Origin: JALHVH01 sp963773685 | Lineage (GTDB): Bacteria; Acidobacteriota; Aminicenantia; Aminicenantales; Saccharicenantaceae | NCBI GenBank assembly: GCA_963773685.1 | Contig: CAVZBY010000011.1 | Location: 1-64,000, forward strand | Length of the DNA stretch: 64,000 nucleotides | Direction: 5' to 3' | Shown: in pieces, positions 46,056-55,225 of the stretch | Position numbering within the stretch: the stretch's first letter is position 1 | Layout of the letters: each line of letters begins with the position of its first letter | Made by a program: the position numbers and the translations under genes | The notes under the pieces: generated by a model | Database searches by the model: none | The model's input: only the letters and a program-made list of their open reading frames with translations | Told to the model about the DNA's origin: nothing

Positions 46056-46083
46056 AGTATAACAGGGTTTTCAGAGCGGGCAA
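46056..46083 (-). promoter_or_regulatory. Promoter of the NTF2-like/sensor kinase operon
   Basis: Minus strand: -35 TTGCCC (46078-46083), a 16-bp spacer and -10 TATACT (46056-46061); GTG follows 9 nt later with no Shine-Dalgarno. Confidence 0.7.
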
Positions 46084-46171
46084 GGGGCGCGCTCTCGGAC
46101 GAAAGGAAAAGCGTTACCCTCTAGGGGGGAACCGGGACGTCTTCGGGGCGGGCCGGGGCGGCCGCTTTCTC

Positions 46172-46396
46172 TCAGCCCTTTTTTTCGGCGGTCTCTTCCT
46201 CGAGCTTCTTGGTCCTCTGGGCGTCCTTGATGCTGGAGATGCCGGCGATGAGCGCGATCAGCCCGCCGAAGAAAAGGATGGGGGGGATGAAGCCGAATAC
46301 GAGCTGGGTGAACTCGCGCCACCAAACGAGGCTGACGAGGATGATGCCGGCGGCCATGGCGACGAGCCCGCCGATAACGGCGATAAACTTACCCAT
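46172..46396 (-). CDS. Small two-TM membrane protein, unknown
   Basis: 74 residues. Two hydrophobic helices (FIAVIGGLVAMAAGIILVSL and LVFGFIPPILFFGGLIALIA) are joined by WWREFTQ and followed by a charged cytoplasmic tail ending KKLEEETAEKKG. ATG 46396 has GGAGG 8 nt upstream and a promoter at 46432-46460. No family is recognised. Confidence 0.75.
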   Translation of the reverse strand: MGKFIAVIGGLVAMAAGIILVSLVWWREFTQLVFGFIPPILFFGGLIALIAGISSIKDAQRTKKLEEETAEKKG

Positions 46397-46431
46397 GGGC
46401 AAACCTCCCTGACATTCGCGATGACGGCGGG

Positions 46432-46460
46432 ATTATAACAAATCGATAATGGGGACGCAA
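46432..46460 (-). promoter_or_regulatory. Promoter of the small membrane protein gene
   Basis: Minus strand: -35 TTGCGT (46455-46460), a 17-bp spacer and -10 TATAAT (46432-46437). Confidence 0.65.
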
Positions 46461-46540
46461 GACGCGCCGCCGCCGGGTAGACCGGGCGGCGCGGCTGATA
46501 TACAATGGGCCACGAAGATACGGAAAAGGAGGGCGCCTCC

Positions 46541-47611
46541 ATGTCCATGAGATCCAAGATCGGCGCGGGGCTCGTTCTGCTCGTCGCCGCCGGCCTCCCG
46601 GGGTCCGCGGCGGCGGAAGATCCCGGCCCGTTCGTCCTGGGAGGATTGACCGTGAAGCCCGGGGAGATCGTCTCGGGCTATCTCGAGGTCCCGGAAAACG
46701 ACGGGCAGGGGACCCGGCTCCCGGTGACCGTGATCCGGGGGACAGCCAAGGGAAAGGTGATGGCATTCGTCGCGGGCGTCCACGGTTACGAATATCCGCC
46801 CATCCTCGCCCTCTACCGGCTGAAGGGAATGATCGATCCTTCGACGCTCCGGGGGACGGTCATCCTTGTCCATATCGCCAATCCTCCCAGCTTCCGGAGG
46901 CGGACGATCTATTTCAGCCCGGCCGACGGGAAGAACCTCAACCGGGTCTTCCCGGGGGACCCGAAGGGCACGCTCAGCCAGCGCATCGCCCAGGTGCTCA
47001 CGCAGGAGGTCATCGGGGCGAGCGATGTCGTCATCGACATGCATTGCGGGGACGGGAACGAGGCGCTCATCCCGTACACCTACTGGATGACGGGTCCCGA
47101 CGCCGCGCTCAACGAGACTTCACGGGGTCTGGCCCTCGCCTTCGGTATCCCGGTCATCATCATCGACGACGCCCGAACGCAGGACCCGGCTGATTCCAAG
47201 TACTTCGGGAACACGGCGATGCTGAGGGGAAAGGCCGCCATCACGACCGAAGCGGGGGCCCTGGGCCGCAGCGACGAGGATTCCGTCCTCATGAACGTCA
47301 AGGGGGCCCTCAACGTCCTCCGGCATCTCGGAATGATCCCCGGAGCTCCCGACGAACCCCCGGTCCCCGTATGGATCGACAAGTATGAGGTCGTCGAATC
47401 TCCGCACGACGGCCTATTCTACCCGTGCGTCGAAATGGGGCATTACGTGTCCAAGGGACGGCTGATCGGCCGCGTCACCGACGATCTGGGGAATGTCCGG
47501 GCGGAGATGAGGGCGCCCTTCAGCGGCGTCGTGCTTTACATCATCGGGACGCCCCCGGCCAATAAGGGAGAGCCCCTTTACGAGCTGGGAAGGATCAGGG
47601 AAACGCCCTAG
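46541..47611 (+). CDS. Succinylglutamate desuccinylase/aspartoacylase-family hydrolase, exported
   Basis: 356 residues. Signal peptide (IGAGLVLLVAAGLPGSAAAE), then a zinc carboxypeptidase-like fold: VAGVHGYEYPPILAL supplies the HxxE zinc ligands, NRVFPGDPKGTLSQRIA and VIDMHCGDGNEALIPY the third His, and TTEAGALGRS the catalytic Glu region. A C-terminal biotinyl-lipoyl-like lobe (FYPCVEMGHYVSKGRLIG) is typical of the family. It probably hydrolyses an N-acyl amino acid or amide in the periplasm; the substrate is unknown. AAGGAGGG lies 7 nt before the ATG at 46541. It is convergent with the amidohydrolase, whose stop abuts this one. Confidence 0.88.
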   Translation: MSMRSKIGAGLVLLVAAGLPGSAAAEDPGPFVLGGLTVKPGEIVSGYLEVPENDGQGTRLPVTVIRGTAKGKVMAFVAGVHGYEYPPILALYRLKGMIDPSTLRGTVILVHIANPPSFRRRTIYFSPADGKNLNRVFPGDPKGTLSQRIAQVLTQEVIGASDVVIDMHCGDGNEALIPYTYWMTGPDAALNETSRGLALAFGIPVIIIDDARTQDPADSKYFGNTAMLRGKAAITTEAGALGRSDEDSVLMNVKGALNVLRHLGMIPGAPDEPPVPVWIDKYEVVESPHDGLFYPCVEMGHYVSKGRLIGRVTDDLGNVRAEMRAPFSGVVLYIIGTPPANKGEPLYELGRIRETP

Positions 47612-49279
47612 TCACCTTTGGAAGACGATCCGGCCGCCGAGGATGGTGACTTCGGCCTGCGTGGACAGGATCTCTTTGGACGGAATGGCGAACAGGTCCT
47701 TGGAAAGGACCACCATGTCGGCCAGCTTCCCCGGCTCCAGGGTCCCCTTGACGTCCTCCTCGAACGAGGCGTAAGCCGCGCCCTTCGTGAAGAGCCCGAT
47801 CGCTTCGGCCATGGTCAGGCGCTGCCCCGGGAACCAGCCGGCCTCCGGGGATCCGGTCTCGATGTTCGTCCGGGTGACGGCGGCGTACAGTCCCCGCATC
47901 GGATCGAGCGGCTCGACCGGCCAGTCGGAGCCGAAGGCCAGCCGGGCGCCCTTGTCGAGGAGCGACCTCCAGGCATAGGCCCCGCGCGAGCGCTCGCTCC
48001 CGATGCGGGCCTCGCAGAAGCGCATATCGGTCGTGCAGTGCGTCGGCTGCATCGAGGCGATGACGCCCAGGGCCGCGAAGCGCTCGATGTCGGCCGGGGC
48101 GATGACCTGGGCGTGTTCGATCCTGTGCCGCAGGTCCTTGCTCCCGAATTTCCGCCGGGCGCGCTCCACGGCGTCGAGCACCCAGGAGACCCCCTTGTCC
48201 CCGATGGCGTGCGTGCCGGTCTGGAAGCCGTTGGCGTGGGCCTCGGCGATGAGGGCGTCGAATGCGGCCTCCGGCATCTGGGGCAGGCCCGCCTTGCCGG
48301 GCTCGTCGGCAAAGGGGGCGAACATCAGCGCCGTGCCGGAGCCAAGAGTCCCGTCGATGAACGCCTTCAGGAACCCGACGCGGACCATGTCGTCGCCCTG
48401 CCCCCTCCGGATGCCCTGGCGAAGGGCGTCCTTCATTCGTTCGATAGGCAGCCAGGCATAGACGCGGAGGGTCAGCGCGCCCGCGGCCGCGAGCTTCCGG
48501 TAGATCGCCGTTTCGGTGAAGCTCGAATCGGTGTGCACCCCGGTGAGGCCGAGCGCGGCCGCATGCTCGAGAGCACGGACGATATCCTCTTCCGGCGTGG
48601 AATCGGCCTCCGGGCCCGCGATCCGGACGAGACCCGCCGCGGCTTCAGTGAGGATGCCGGTCGGCTCGCCCGTCTCCGGGTCCCTGAGGATCTCTCCGCC
48701 GAAGGGGTCCTTCGTGTCCTTCGTGATGCCGGCCATCTTCAGGGCCAGGCTGTTCACCCAGATGCTGTGCCCGTCCACGCGCTCGATGATGACGGGATTC
48801 GATGGAGAGACTTCGTCCAGGTCTTTTCGGCTCGGCCAGACGCCGCCGGGGAAAAGAGTGTGGTCATAAGCGCTGCCCGAGACGAGGGCCCCCGGCGGAA
48901 GCTCCCTGATCCTGGCCGCGATCATCTCCCGGACCTTCGGGATGGAGGCGATCCCCCGGAAGCTCAGCCCGATAAGCGATCTTCCGCCGGACGCAAAATG
49001 CGTATGGGCGTCGATGAGCCCGGGAATGACCAGCTTGCCCCGGACGTCGAGGACTTTCGTCCGAGGGCCGATGAAGCGCGCCACCTCCCGGTCCGTGCCG
49101 ACGGCGACGATCCTGCCGCCGGCCGCCGCGACGGCATCGGCCCATGGGGCCGCGTCGTTCGCGGTGAAGATCTTGCCCCCGGTCAAGACAAGGTCGGCTT
49201 GTTTGGCGGGCACGGCGAGAGTCCGATGTCCTCCGCAGAAGAGCAGGGCGGCGAGGGTGACGAGCGCACGTATTCTCAT
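47612..49279 (-). CDS. Amidohydrolase (YtcJ-like), exported
   Basis: 555 residues. Signal peptide (ALVTLAALLFCGGHRTLA), then the amidohydrolase beta-sandwich and TIM barrel: VLTGGKIFTANDAAPW, PGLIDAHTHFASGG (HxH metal pair), GTHAIGDKG, RIEHAQVIAP and LAFGSDWPVEPLDPM (catalytic Asp). A C-terminal EPGKLADMVVLSKD completes the composite domain. It belongs to the amidohydrolase-3/YtcJ group, which hydrolyses N-acyl or cyclic amide substrates. Periplasmic location with the aspartoacylase-like neighbour suggests peptide or N-acyl amino acid degradation. Confidence 0.92.
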   Translation of the reverse strand: MRIRALVTLAALLFCGGHRTLAVPAKQADLVLTGGKIFTANDAAPWADAVAAAGGRIVAVGTDREVARFIGPRTKVLDVRGKLVIPGLIDAHTHFASGGRSLIGLSFRGIASIPKVREMIAARIRELPPGALVSGSAYDHTLFPGGVWPSRKDLDEVSPSNPVIIERVDGHSIWVNSLALKMAGITKDTKDPFGGEILRDPETGEPTGILTEAAAGLVRIAGPEADSTPEEDIVRALEHAAALGLTGVHTDSSFTETAIYRKLAAAGALTLRVYAWLPIERMKDALRQGIRRGQGDDMVRVGFLKAFIDGTLGSGTALMFAPFADEPGKAGLPQMPEAAFDALIAEAHANGFQTGTHAIGDKGVSWVLDAVERARRKFGSKDLRHRIEHAQVIAPADIERFAALGVIASMQPTHCTTDMRFCEARIGSERSRGAYAWRSLLDKGARLAFGSDWPVEPLDPMRGLYAAVTRTNIETGSPEAGWFPGQRLTMAEAIGLFTKGAAYASFEEDVKGTLEPGKLADMVVLSKDLFAIPSKEILSTQAEVTILGGRIVFQR

Positions 49280-49397
49280 GGTCCCCTTATCTTAGCAAAA
49301 GGAGGGAAACAAACAAAGATGGGGCGCGGATCGCCCGGCCTTGATAAAATCGCGATAATCGGCAAGAATGGATTGGATTTTCGGGAGGCAGGCTGCT

Positions 49398-50567
49398 ATG
49401 ACACCGAAAGAGAAGCTCCTTTTGATCCCGGGACCCAGTCCCGTCCGCCGGCGCATCCTCGAGGCGCTGGCCGTGCCGACCGTCGCCCACACGAGCCCCG
49501 AGATGCAGGCGGACCTCAGGGCGGCCTGCGCCGATCTCAAGCGGATCGTCTCGTGCGCGAACGGCGAGGCGTTCATTGTCGCCGGCGCCGGCACGCTCTC
49601 CATGGAGATGGCGATCCTGAACACCGCTTCGGCGGACGGACGGGCCCTCGTCCTTTCCCAGGGGTATTTCGGCGCTCGTATGGCGGAGATCTTCCAAGCC
49701 TTCGGCATGGCCCATGACGTCGTCCGATCGGAGTGGGGGACGGCGGTTCTCCCCGGAGAGCTCGAAGAGCGGCTCTCCTCCGGACGGTACGACACGGTCG
49801 TTTGCACTCATGTGGACACGGCCACCGGGGCCTGCGCCCCGGTCGAGGAATATGCCCGGGCGGCCAGGGCCCGGGACGCCCTTTTCATCGTCGACGGCGT
49901 CTGCGCGACGGGAGGCATTCCCGAGCGAATGGACGAATGGGCGATCGACGTCGTCCTCACCGCGGCCCAGAAGTGCATCGGCGTCCCTCCGGGACTGGCC
50001 CTCTGCGTCTTTTCCGAGCGGGCCATGGCCCGGCGCCGGGCCCGGACCTCGATCCCGGCCTTTTATGCGGACATCCTTCGCTGGCTCCCCGTGATGCACG
50101 ACCCGGCGAAATATTTTTCGACGCCGTGCGTCAACGAGATCCGCGCCTTCCGCGAAGGAACCCGCATCATCCTCGAAGAAGGCCTCGAGGCGCGGTTCCG
50201 CCGGCACGATCTCCAGGCCCGGGCCGTACGGGCCGGGCTCTCCGCCCTCGGATTCACGTTTTTCACCGCCGCGCCGTTCCTGGCCTCGACCCTCTCGGTC
50301 GTCGCCTATCCGGGGGGCGTCGATGATAAGGCCTTCCGGGCGGCCCTCGACGCGAGGGGAGTGGTCGTCGCGGGCGGCCTGGCCGAAACCGCCGGAAAGG
50401 TCTTCCGCATGGGACATATGGGGAACCTGACCGACGACGATGTCCTCTTCGCCCTCGAAGCGGCCGAAGGGGCCCTGGGATCCCTGGGCGTTCCCTTCGA
50501 GCGAGGCGCGGCCGTACGGGCGGGCGCCGCTGTCCTCGACGGCGGAGAGAAGGAGACCCGGGCATGA
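49398..50567 (+). CDS. Class V aminotransferase (serine-pyruvate/alanine-glyoxylate type)
   Basis: 389 residues, fold-type I PLP enzyme. It has LLLIPGPSPVRRRILEAL and HTSPEMQADLRAAC at the N-terminus, VDGVCATGG for the PLP-contacting Asp, and the Schiff-base Lys in LTAAQKCIGVPPGLAL. GLAETAGKVFRMGHMGN is typical of the AGT/phosphonopyruvate group. GGGAGG precedes the ATG at 49398. The stop overlaps the start of the DUF362 gene (ATGA), so the two are coupled. Substrates are not resolved; serine-glyoxylate or 2-aminoethylphosphonate transamination are possible. Confidence 0.9.
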   Translation: MTPKEKLLLIPGPSPVRRRILEALAVPTVAHTSPEMQADLRAACADLKRIVSCANGEAFIVAGAGTLSMEMAILNTASADGRALVLSQGYFGARMAEIFQAFGMAHDVVRSEWGTAVLPGELEERLSSGRYDTVVCTHVDTATGACAPVEEYARAARARDALFIVDGVCATGGIPERMDEWAIDVVLTAAQKCIGVPPGLALCVFSERAMARRRARTSIPAFYADILRWLPVMHDPAKYFSTPCVNEIRAFREGTRIILEEGLEARFRRHDLQARAVRAGLSALGFTFFTAAPFLASTLSVVAYPGGVDDKAFRAALDARGVVVAGGLAETAGKVFRMGHMGNLTDDDVLFALEAAEGALGSLGVPFERGAAVRAGAAVLDGGEKETRA

Positions 50568-51640
50568 AGGCGTCGAGCCGGGTCTATTTCGTCCCCGCCG
50601 ACGGGAAGGAGCCGGCGGAATCCTTGTCGGCCAAGATGCGGAAGGCCTATCTCGCCGTCGGGTTCAACGAAAAGATCGCCGAGGACGATTTCGTGGCCAT
50701 GAAGATCCACTTCGGCGAAAAGCACAATACGGGATACATCAAGCCGCAATGGCTCGGGGGGATCGTTTCCGAGCTCCGGAAGCGGACGACGCGGGCCTTC
50801 CTCACGGACTCGAACACGCTCTACGTCGGGAAGCGCTCGAACTCCGTCGACCACATCCAACTGGCCTGGAGCCACGGTTTCAGGCCCGACGTCGTCGACG
50901 TCCCCGTGATCATCGCCGACGGGCTCATCGGCCGGGACGACAGGGACATCGAAGCCGGGCGCTCCCGCGTCCGGTCGGCGAAGATCGCCGGGGCCATCCT
51001 CGACGCGGACGCCCTCCTCTGCCTGACCCACGTCACGGGCCACGTCCAGACAGGGATCGGCGCGTCCATCAAGAACATGGGGATGGGTTGCGCGTCCCGG
51101 GCGGGGAAGCTCGACCAGCATTCCGTGGTCCATCCGCGGGTGTCGGCCAAAGCATGCCGCAACTGCGGGATCTGCCTCGATCATTGCCCGGAGGCGGCCA
51201 TCGTCCAGGCCGAGGGCCAGGTCGTCATCGACGGGGCGAAATGCGTCGGCTGCGGCGAGTGCCTGGTCGTCTGCAAGCCGGGCGCCATCAAGTGGCGCTG
51301 GGACGAGGATTCCCCGCGCATCCAGGAAAAGCTCGCCGAATACGCCCTGACCGTCCAGGGCCGCTTCAAGGGCAAGGTCGGATTCGTCAACGTCCTCATC
51401 CGCGTGACCAAGGATTGCGACTGCATGGCCCGGAGCCAGGCGGCCGTCGTCGAGGACATCGGGATCCTGGCGTCCGCGGACGCCGTGGCCGTGGATCGGG
51501 CGACGGCCGACCTCGTCATCGACCGGGCGGGGGAGGACGTCTTCCGCAAAGGGTACGACCTCGATTGGGGAGTCCAGCTCCGGCACGGCGAGAAGATCGG
51601 GCTCGGGACGCGGGTCTACACGCTCGTGACCCTCGATTGA
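50564..51640 (+). CDS. DUF362 protein with two [4Fe-4S] clusters
   Basis: 358 residues. An N-terminal DUF362 domain (VYFVPADGKEPAESLSAKMR, VAMKIHFGEKHNTGYIKP, AFLTDSNTLYVGKRSNS) is followed by a 2[4Fe-4S] ferredoxin module with CRNCGICLDHCPEAAI and CVGCGECLVVCKPGAI (residues ~195-245). A DUF362 C-terminal part contains CDCMARSQAAVVEDIGIL. It is likely a redox protein or electron carrier; the DUF362 function is unknown. Four-nt overlap with the aminotransferase suggests a shared pathway. Confidence 0.9.
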   Translation: MKASSRVYFVPADGKEPAESLSAKMRKAYLAVGFNEKIAEDDFVAMKIHFGEKHNTGYIKPQWLGGIVSELRKRTTRAFLTDSNTLYVGKRSNSVDHIQLAWSHGFRPDVVDVPVIIADGLIGRDDRDIEAGRSRVRSAKIAGAILDADALLCLTHVTGHVQTGIGASIKNMGMGCASRAGKLDQHSVVHPRVSAKACRNCGICLDHCPEAAIVQAEGQVVIDGAKCVGCGECLVVCKPGAIKWRWDEDSPRIQEKLAEYALTVQGRFKGKVGFVNVLIRVTKDCDCMARSQAAVVEDIGILASADAVAVDRATADLVIDRAGEDVFRKGYDLDWGVQLRHGEKIGLGTRVYTLVTLD

Positions 51641-51660
51641 TCCTTCGCCGCGCCGAGGGT

Positions 51661-51689
51661 TTGACTTTTTCGGGGCTCCCGCCTATAGT
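51661..51689 (+). promoter_or_regulatory. ychF promoter
   Basis: -35 TTGACT (51661-51666), a 17-bp spacer and -10 TATAGT (51684-51689), leaving a leader of about 55 nt before the ATG at 51751. Confidence 0.8.
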
Positions 51690-51750
51690 GGCTTCTTTGT
51701 CTTGAGGGTCCCTGACCCGCTCGGAACATCATCAACATCGGGTGATCCAA

Positions 51751-52847
<1,097 letters not shown>

Positions 52848-52851
52848 AGCG

Positions 52852-53865
52852 TCATTCGCCCGGGCCGGCAAAAAGAAAATAATCGTAAACCGTCTTGGCG
52901 ATCAGGGCGATGGTGTCCTCCGTGCGATCGGGGTCGGCGTCCTTGCTGAGGACGCTGAGGGCCACGTGCCCGGCCCTCCCTGGGAGCTCGATGATCCCGC
53001 AATCGTTGACGGTCCCGCCGATGGTTCCCGTCTTGTGGGCGACGTAGGTGCCCGGCGGCAGAAGCCCCCGGATCCGGCGCGATCCGGTCTGGCACCCGGC
53101 CATGACATCGAGGATGCGCGCGCAGGACCCCGGGTCCAGGACCTCCTTCCGGAAGATCTTTTCGAGCAGGGCATTGACGGCCAAAGGGGTGGCCTGGTCC
53201 GCCGGATTCCGGCCGAAATCGGCCCTGGCCTTGGCCAGCGCGCCGGGATCTTCGGCGGCCGCCCGGGCATAGAGGCGCGCGAATTCGTCCTTGGGCGTCG
53301 CCGCATATTTCCGGGAATCCCCGATGAAGTAATCGAGGAGCAGCTCGCGGATGGTCCTGCCGACCCGGATGTCTTCGATCCCGAAGGACCTCATCCGGGC
53401 GTTGACGCCGTCGATCCCGACCTTCCTCAGGAGAACGTCGGTGGCCGTATTGTCGCTCAGCCACATCATCATATTGATGAGGTTCTCCACGGAGAGCCGG
53501 ACGCCCGGCGCCTTGAGGTCGGAAAGCAGGCTTCCTTCGTAGAACTGATCCTGGGGCCCGAGGCCCCACTCGTCGGCAAGACCGAAGCGGCCTTCCGCGA
53601 TCTCTGCCATGACCTCGGTCAGAATGGGCAGTTTGACGACGCTGGCCAAGGGAAAGAAGACGTCCCCGTTGACCGCGAACCCTTCGCCGGACTCCATATG
53701 CTTGACAGCCACGCCGACCATCCCGTCCGAGGCCTTGACGATGGCTTCGACGAGACCTTTGACGCGCCCGGGGCGTGCCGGTCGTTCGACCCCGAACAGT
53801 CCCGGGACTTGCGCGACCAGTAGGACGAGGAGCATTGCGGGAACGATCTTCGCGAATTTCTTCAT
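52852..53865 (-). CDS. Class A beta-lactamase-like serine hydrolase
   Basis: 337 residues with a signal peptide (IVPAMLLVLLVAQVPGLFG). Active-site motifs are in order: SxxK as S-V-V-K in PLASVVKLPILTEV, SDN in MMWLSDNTATDVLL, and KTG in YVAHKTGTIGGTVND. The omega-loop Glu is not unambiguous (RTIRELLLDYF is the candidate). The family hydrolyses beta-lactams in the periplasm; in environmental lineages it may have a housekeeping role. AGGAGG precedes the start. It is convergent with ychF, with stops 4 bp apart. Confidence 0.88.
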   Translation of the reverse strand: MKKFAKIVPAMLLVLLVAQVPGLFGVERPARPGRVKGLVEAIVKASDGMVGVAVKHMESGEGFAVNGDVFFPLASVVKLPILTEVMAEIAEGRFGLADEWGLGPQDQFYEGSLLSDLKAPGVRLSVENLINMMMWLSDNTATDVLLRKVGIDGVNARMRSFGIEDIRVGRTIRELLLDYFIGDSRKYAATPKDEFARLYARAAAEDPGALAKARADFGRNPADQATPLAVNALLEKIFRKEVLDPGSCARILDVMAGCQTGSRRIRGLLPPGTYVAHKTGTIGGTVNDCGIIELPGRAGHVALSVLSKDADPDRTEDTIALIAKTVYDYFLFAGPGE

Positions 53866-53948
53866 CACGGGTTCCTCCTGAGATTCCGATCGCAGAACAG
53901 TGTAAGGCCCGGGCCCGGTGAAGGCAATCGGAATTATTGCGGCTCCGA

Positions 53949-54512
53949 TCAGGCCCGGGCGAGCTCGTCGGCGAGCTTATGATACTTCTCGTGGACGCCG
54001 GTGCCGGTCTCGACCGTTTCGACCCTCTCGAACGCCTTGGCCAGGGTCTTCTGGTCCTCGGCCGTGAGCATCTTATCGGCCATGGGATAGAGGATGTTGT
54101 CTTCCTTGCCGATATGGGCCCGGAGCAGATCGACGTATCCCGCCAATCCGTCCTTGAGGGCCTGAAGGGCGCGTTTGTCTCCCAGGAGCGCCGGCGGTAG
54201 GGCGTCGGCCGCGGCCTTGACCAGGCGCCGACCCTCCTCGTGCTCATGGAGCATGACGGCGAGCGGTCCCGCGTTCAGGGGCATGCCGCGCTCGCTCATT
54301 TTGACGAAAAGGCGTTTCTCTTCCTTGGCGTGGTGGCAGGCGTCGGCGAAGTTGCGGACGAAATCGAGGAGCTTGAGGACGAAATCTTCCCGGACCTCCC
54401 CCGTGCGGGCGATGGCGTCTATCTCCCGCTTCGCGGCGTCCAGGACCTTCAGGATGATCCGGTGCTCGTTCCTGAGTTCTTCGGTCGGCGTCACGAAGCC
54501 CTCCCTAGTCAT
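53949..54512 (-). CDS. Hemerythrin-like HHE-domain protein
   Basis: 187 residues, an all-helical HHE cation-binding domain: LRNEHRIILKVLDAAKREID, FADACHHAKEEKRLF, AVMLHEHEEGRRLVKAAA and LLRAHIGKEDNILYPMADKM supply the His and Glu ligands of a di-iron site. Such proteins bind O2 or NO or take part in Fe-S repair. The ATG lies within the last codons of the upstream DUF6448-like gene (8-nt overlap), so translation is coupled. The protein has no signal peptide and is cytoplasmic. Confidence 0.9.
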   Translation of the reverse strand: MTREGFVTPTEELRNEHRIILKVLDAAKREIDAIARTGEVREDFVLKLLDFVRNFADACHHAKEEKRLFVKMSERGMPLNAGPLAVMLHEHEEGRRLVKAAADALPPALLGDKRALQALKDGLAGYVDLLRAHIGKEDNILYPMADKMLTAEDQKTLAKAFERVETVETGTGVHEKYHKLADELARA

Positions 54513-55120
54513 GAGGAGCTTCTTCGTGATGGGCTTCGGGTCCGGACGCGGCATCCTCGAAGAGGCGCTCGGCATAATGGACGAACGCGACGTACGCCCG
54601 GACATACTCCCGGCCTTCCTCGACGCTGGATCCAGCCTTCTTCCCGCGTTTCGGAGGCGCGGCCGAACCGTTCCCGGAGGCCTTCGGCGGCCCGCTCCGC
54701 AATGAGCGAAACGAGCGCATCGACGTCGCCCTTGGCGAGAGCCGTGTCGGATGCCTTGACCGCGGGGCCGAGGTCGCTGCCCGCCGGCTTGAGTCCGGTG
54801 TAGGGCGCCCCTTCCGTAGCCCGATGCAGGCGGACGGCGGTTTCGAAGAAATAGAGGTCGGCGAGCCCTTCGGCTTCGGCCCCCGCTTTACGGACAGACA
54901 ACGCGCGGGCGAAAGCGGCGCGGAGCTCGGGCTCGAGATCCTTGCCGACCCACTTCAGGACCGGGGTAATGTTCCCCGAGGCCAGGGCCGCCCTGGCCTC
55001 CTTGACGACCGGGCCGTCCAGCGTGTCGCAGTGGGCGCCCGCCCGTCCCGGGAAAAGGGCCAGGAGCGCCGCCGCGACCACGAACGATCCGGCTCCGGAT
55101 AGGATTCTCTTACGGGTCAT
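54505..55120 (-). CDS. DUF6448-like exported protein (one frameshift)
   Basis: About 204 residues after repair. Signal peptide (SFVVAAALLALFPGRAGA), then the family opening AHCDTLDGPVVKEARAALAS and long helices (YFFETAVRLHRATEGAPYTG). The extra base is in the T run at 54649-54651 (A run on the coding strand); after repair the end is KRGKKAGSSVEEGREYVRAY and a His-rich tail APHD. The conserved Cys and several His suggest metal or heme contact. ATG 55120 is used because GGAGG is 5 nt upstream. It is coupled to the hemerythrin gene. Confidence 0.78.
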
Positions 55121-55225
55121 GTCACCCTCCATCTGATCGATACAGCGCCATTATAGCTCTTGTCGAGGGCGAGGGGAAAGACATCCGGCCTCGTTACGTT
55201 CCCTGACGTCGTGCCCGTCCCGGGC

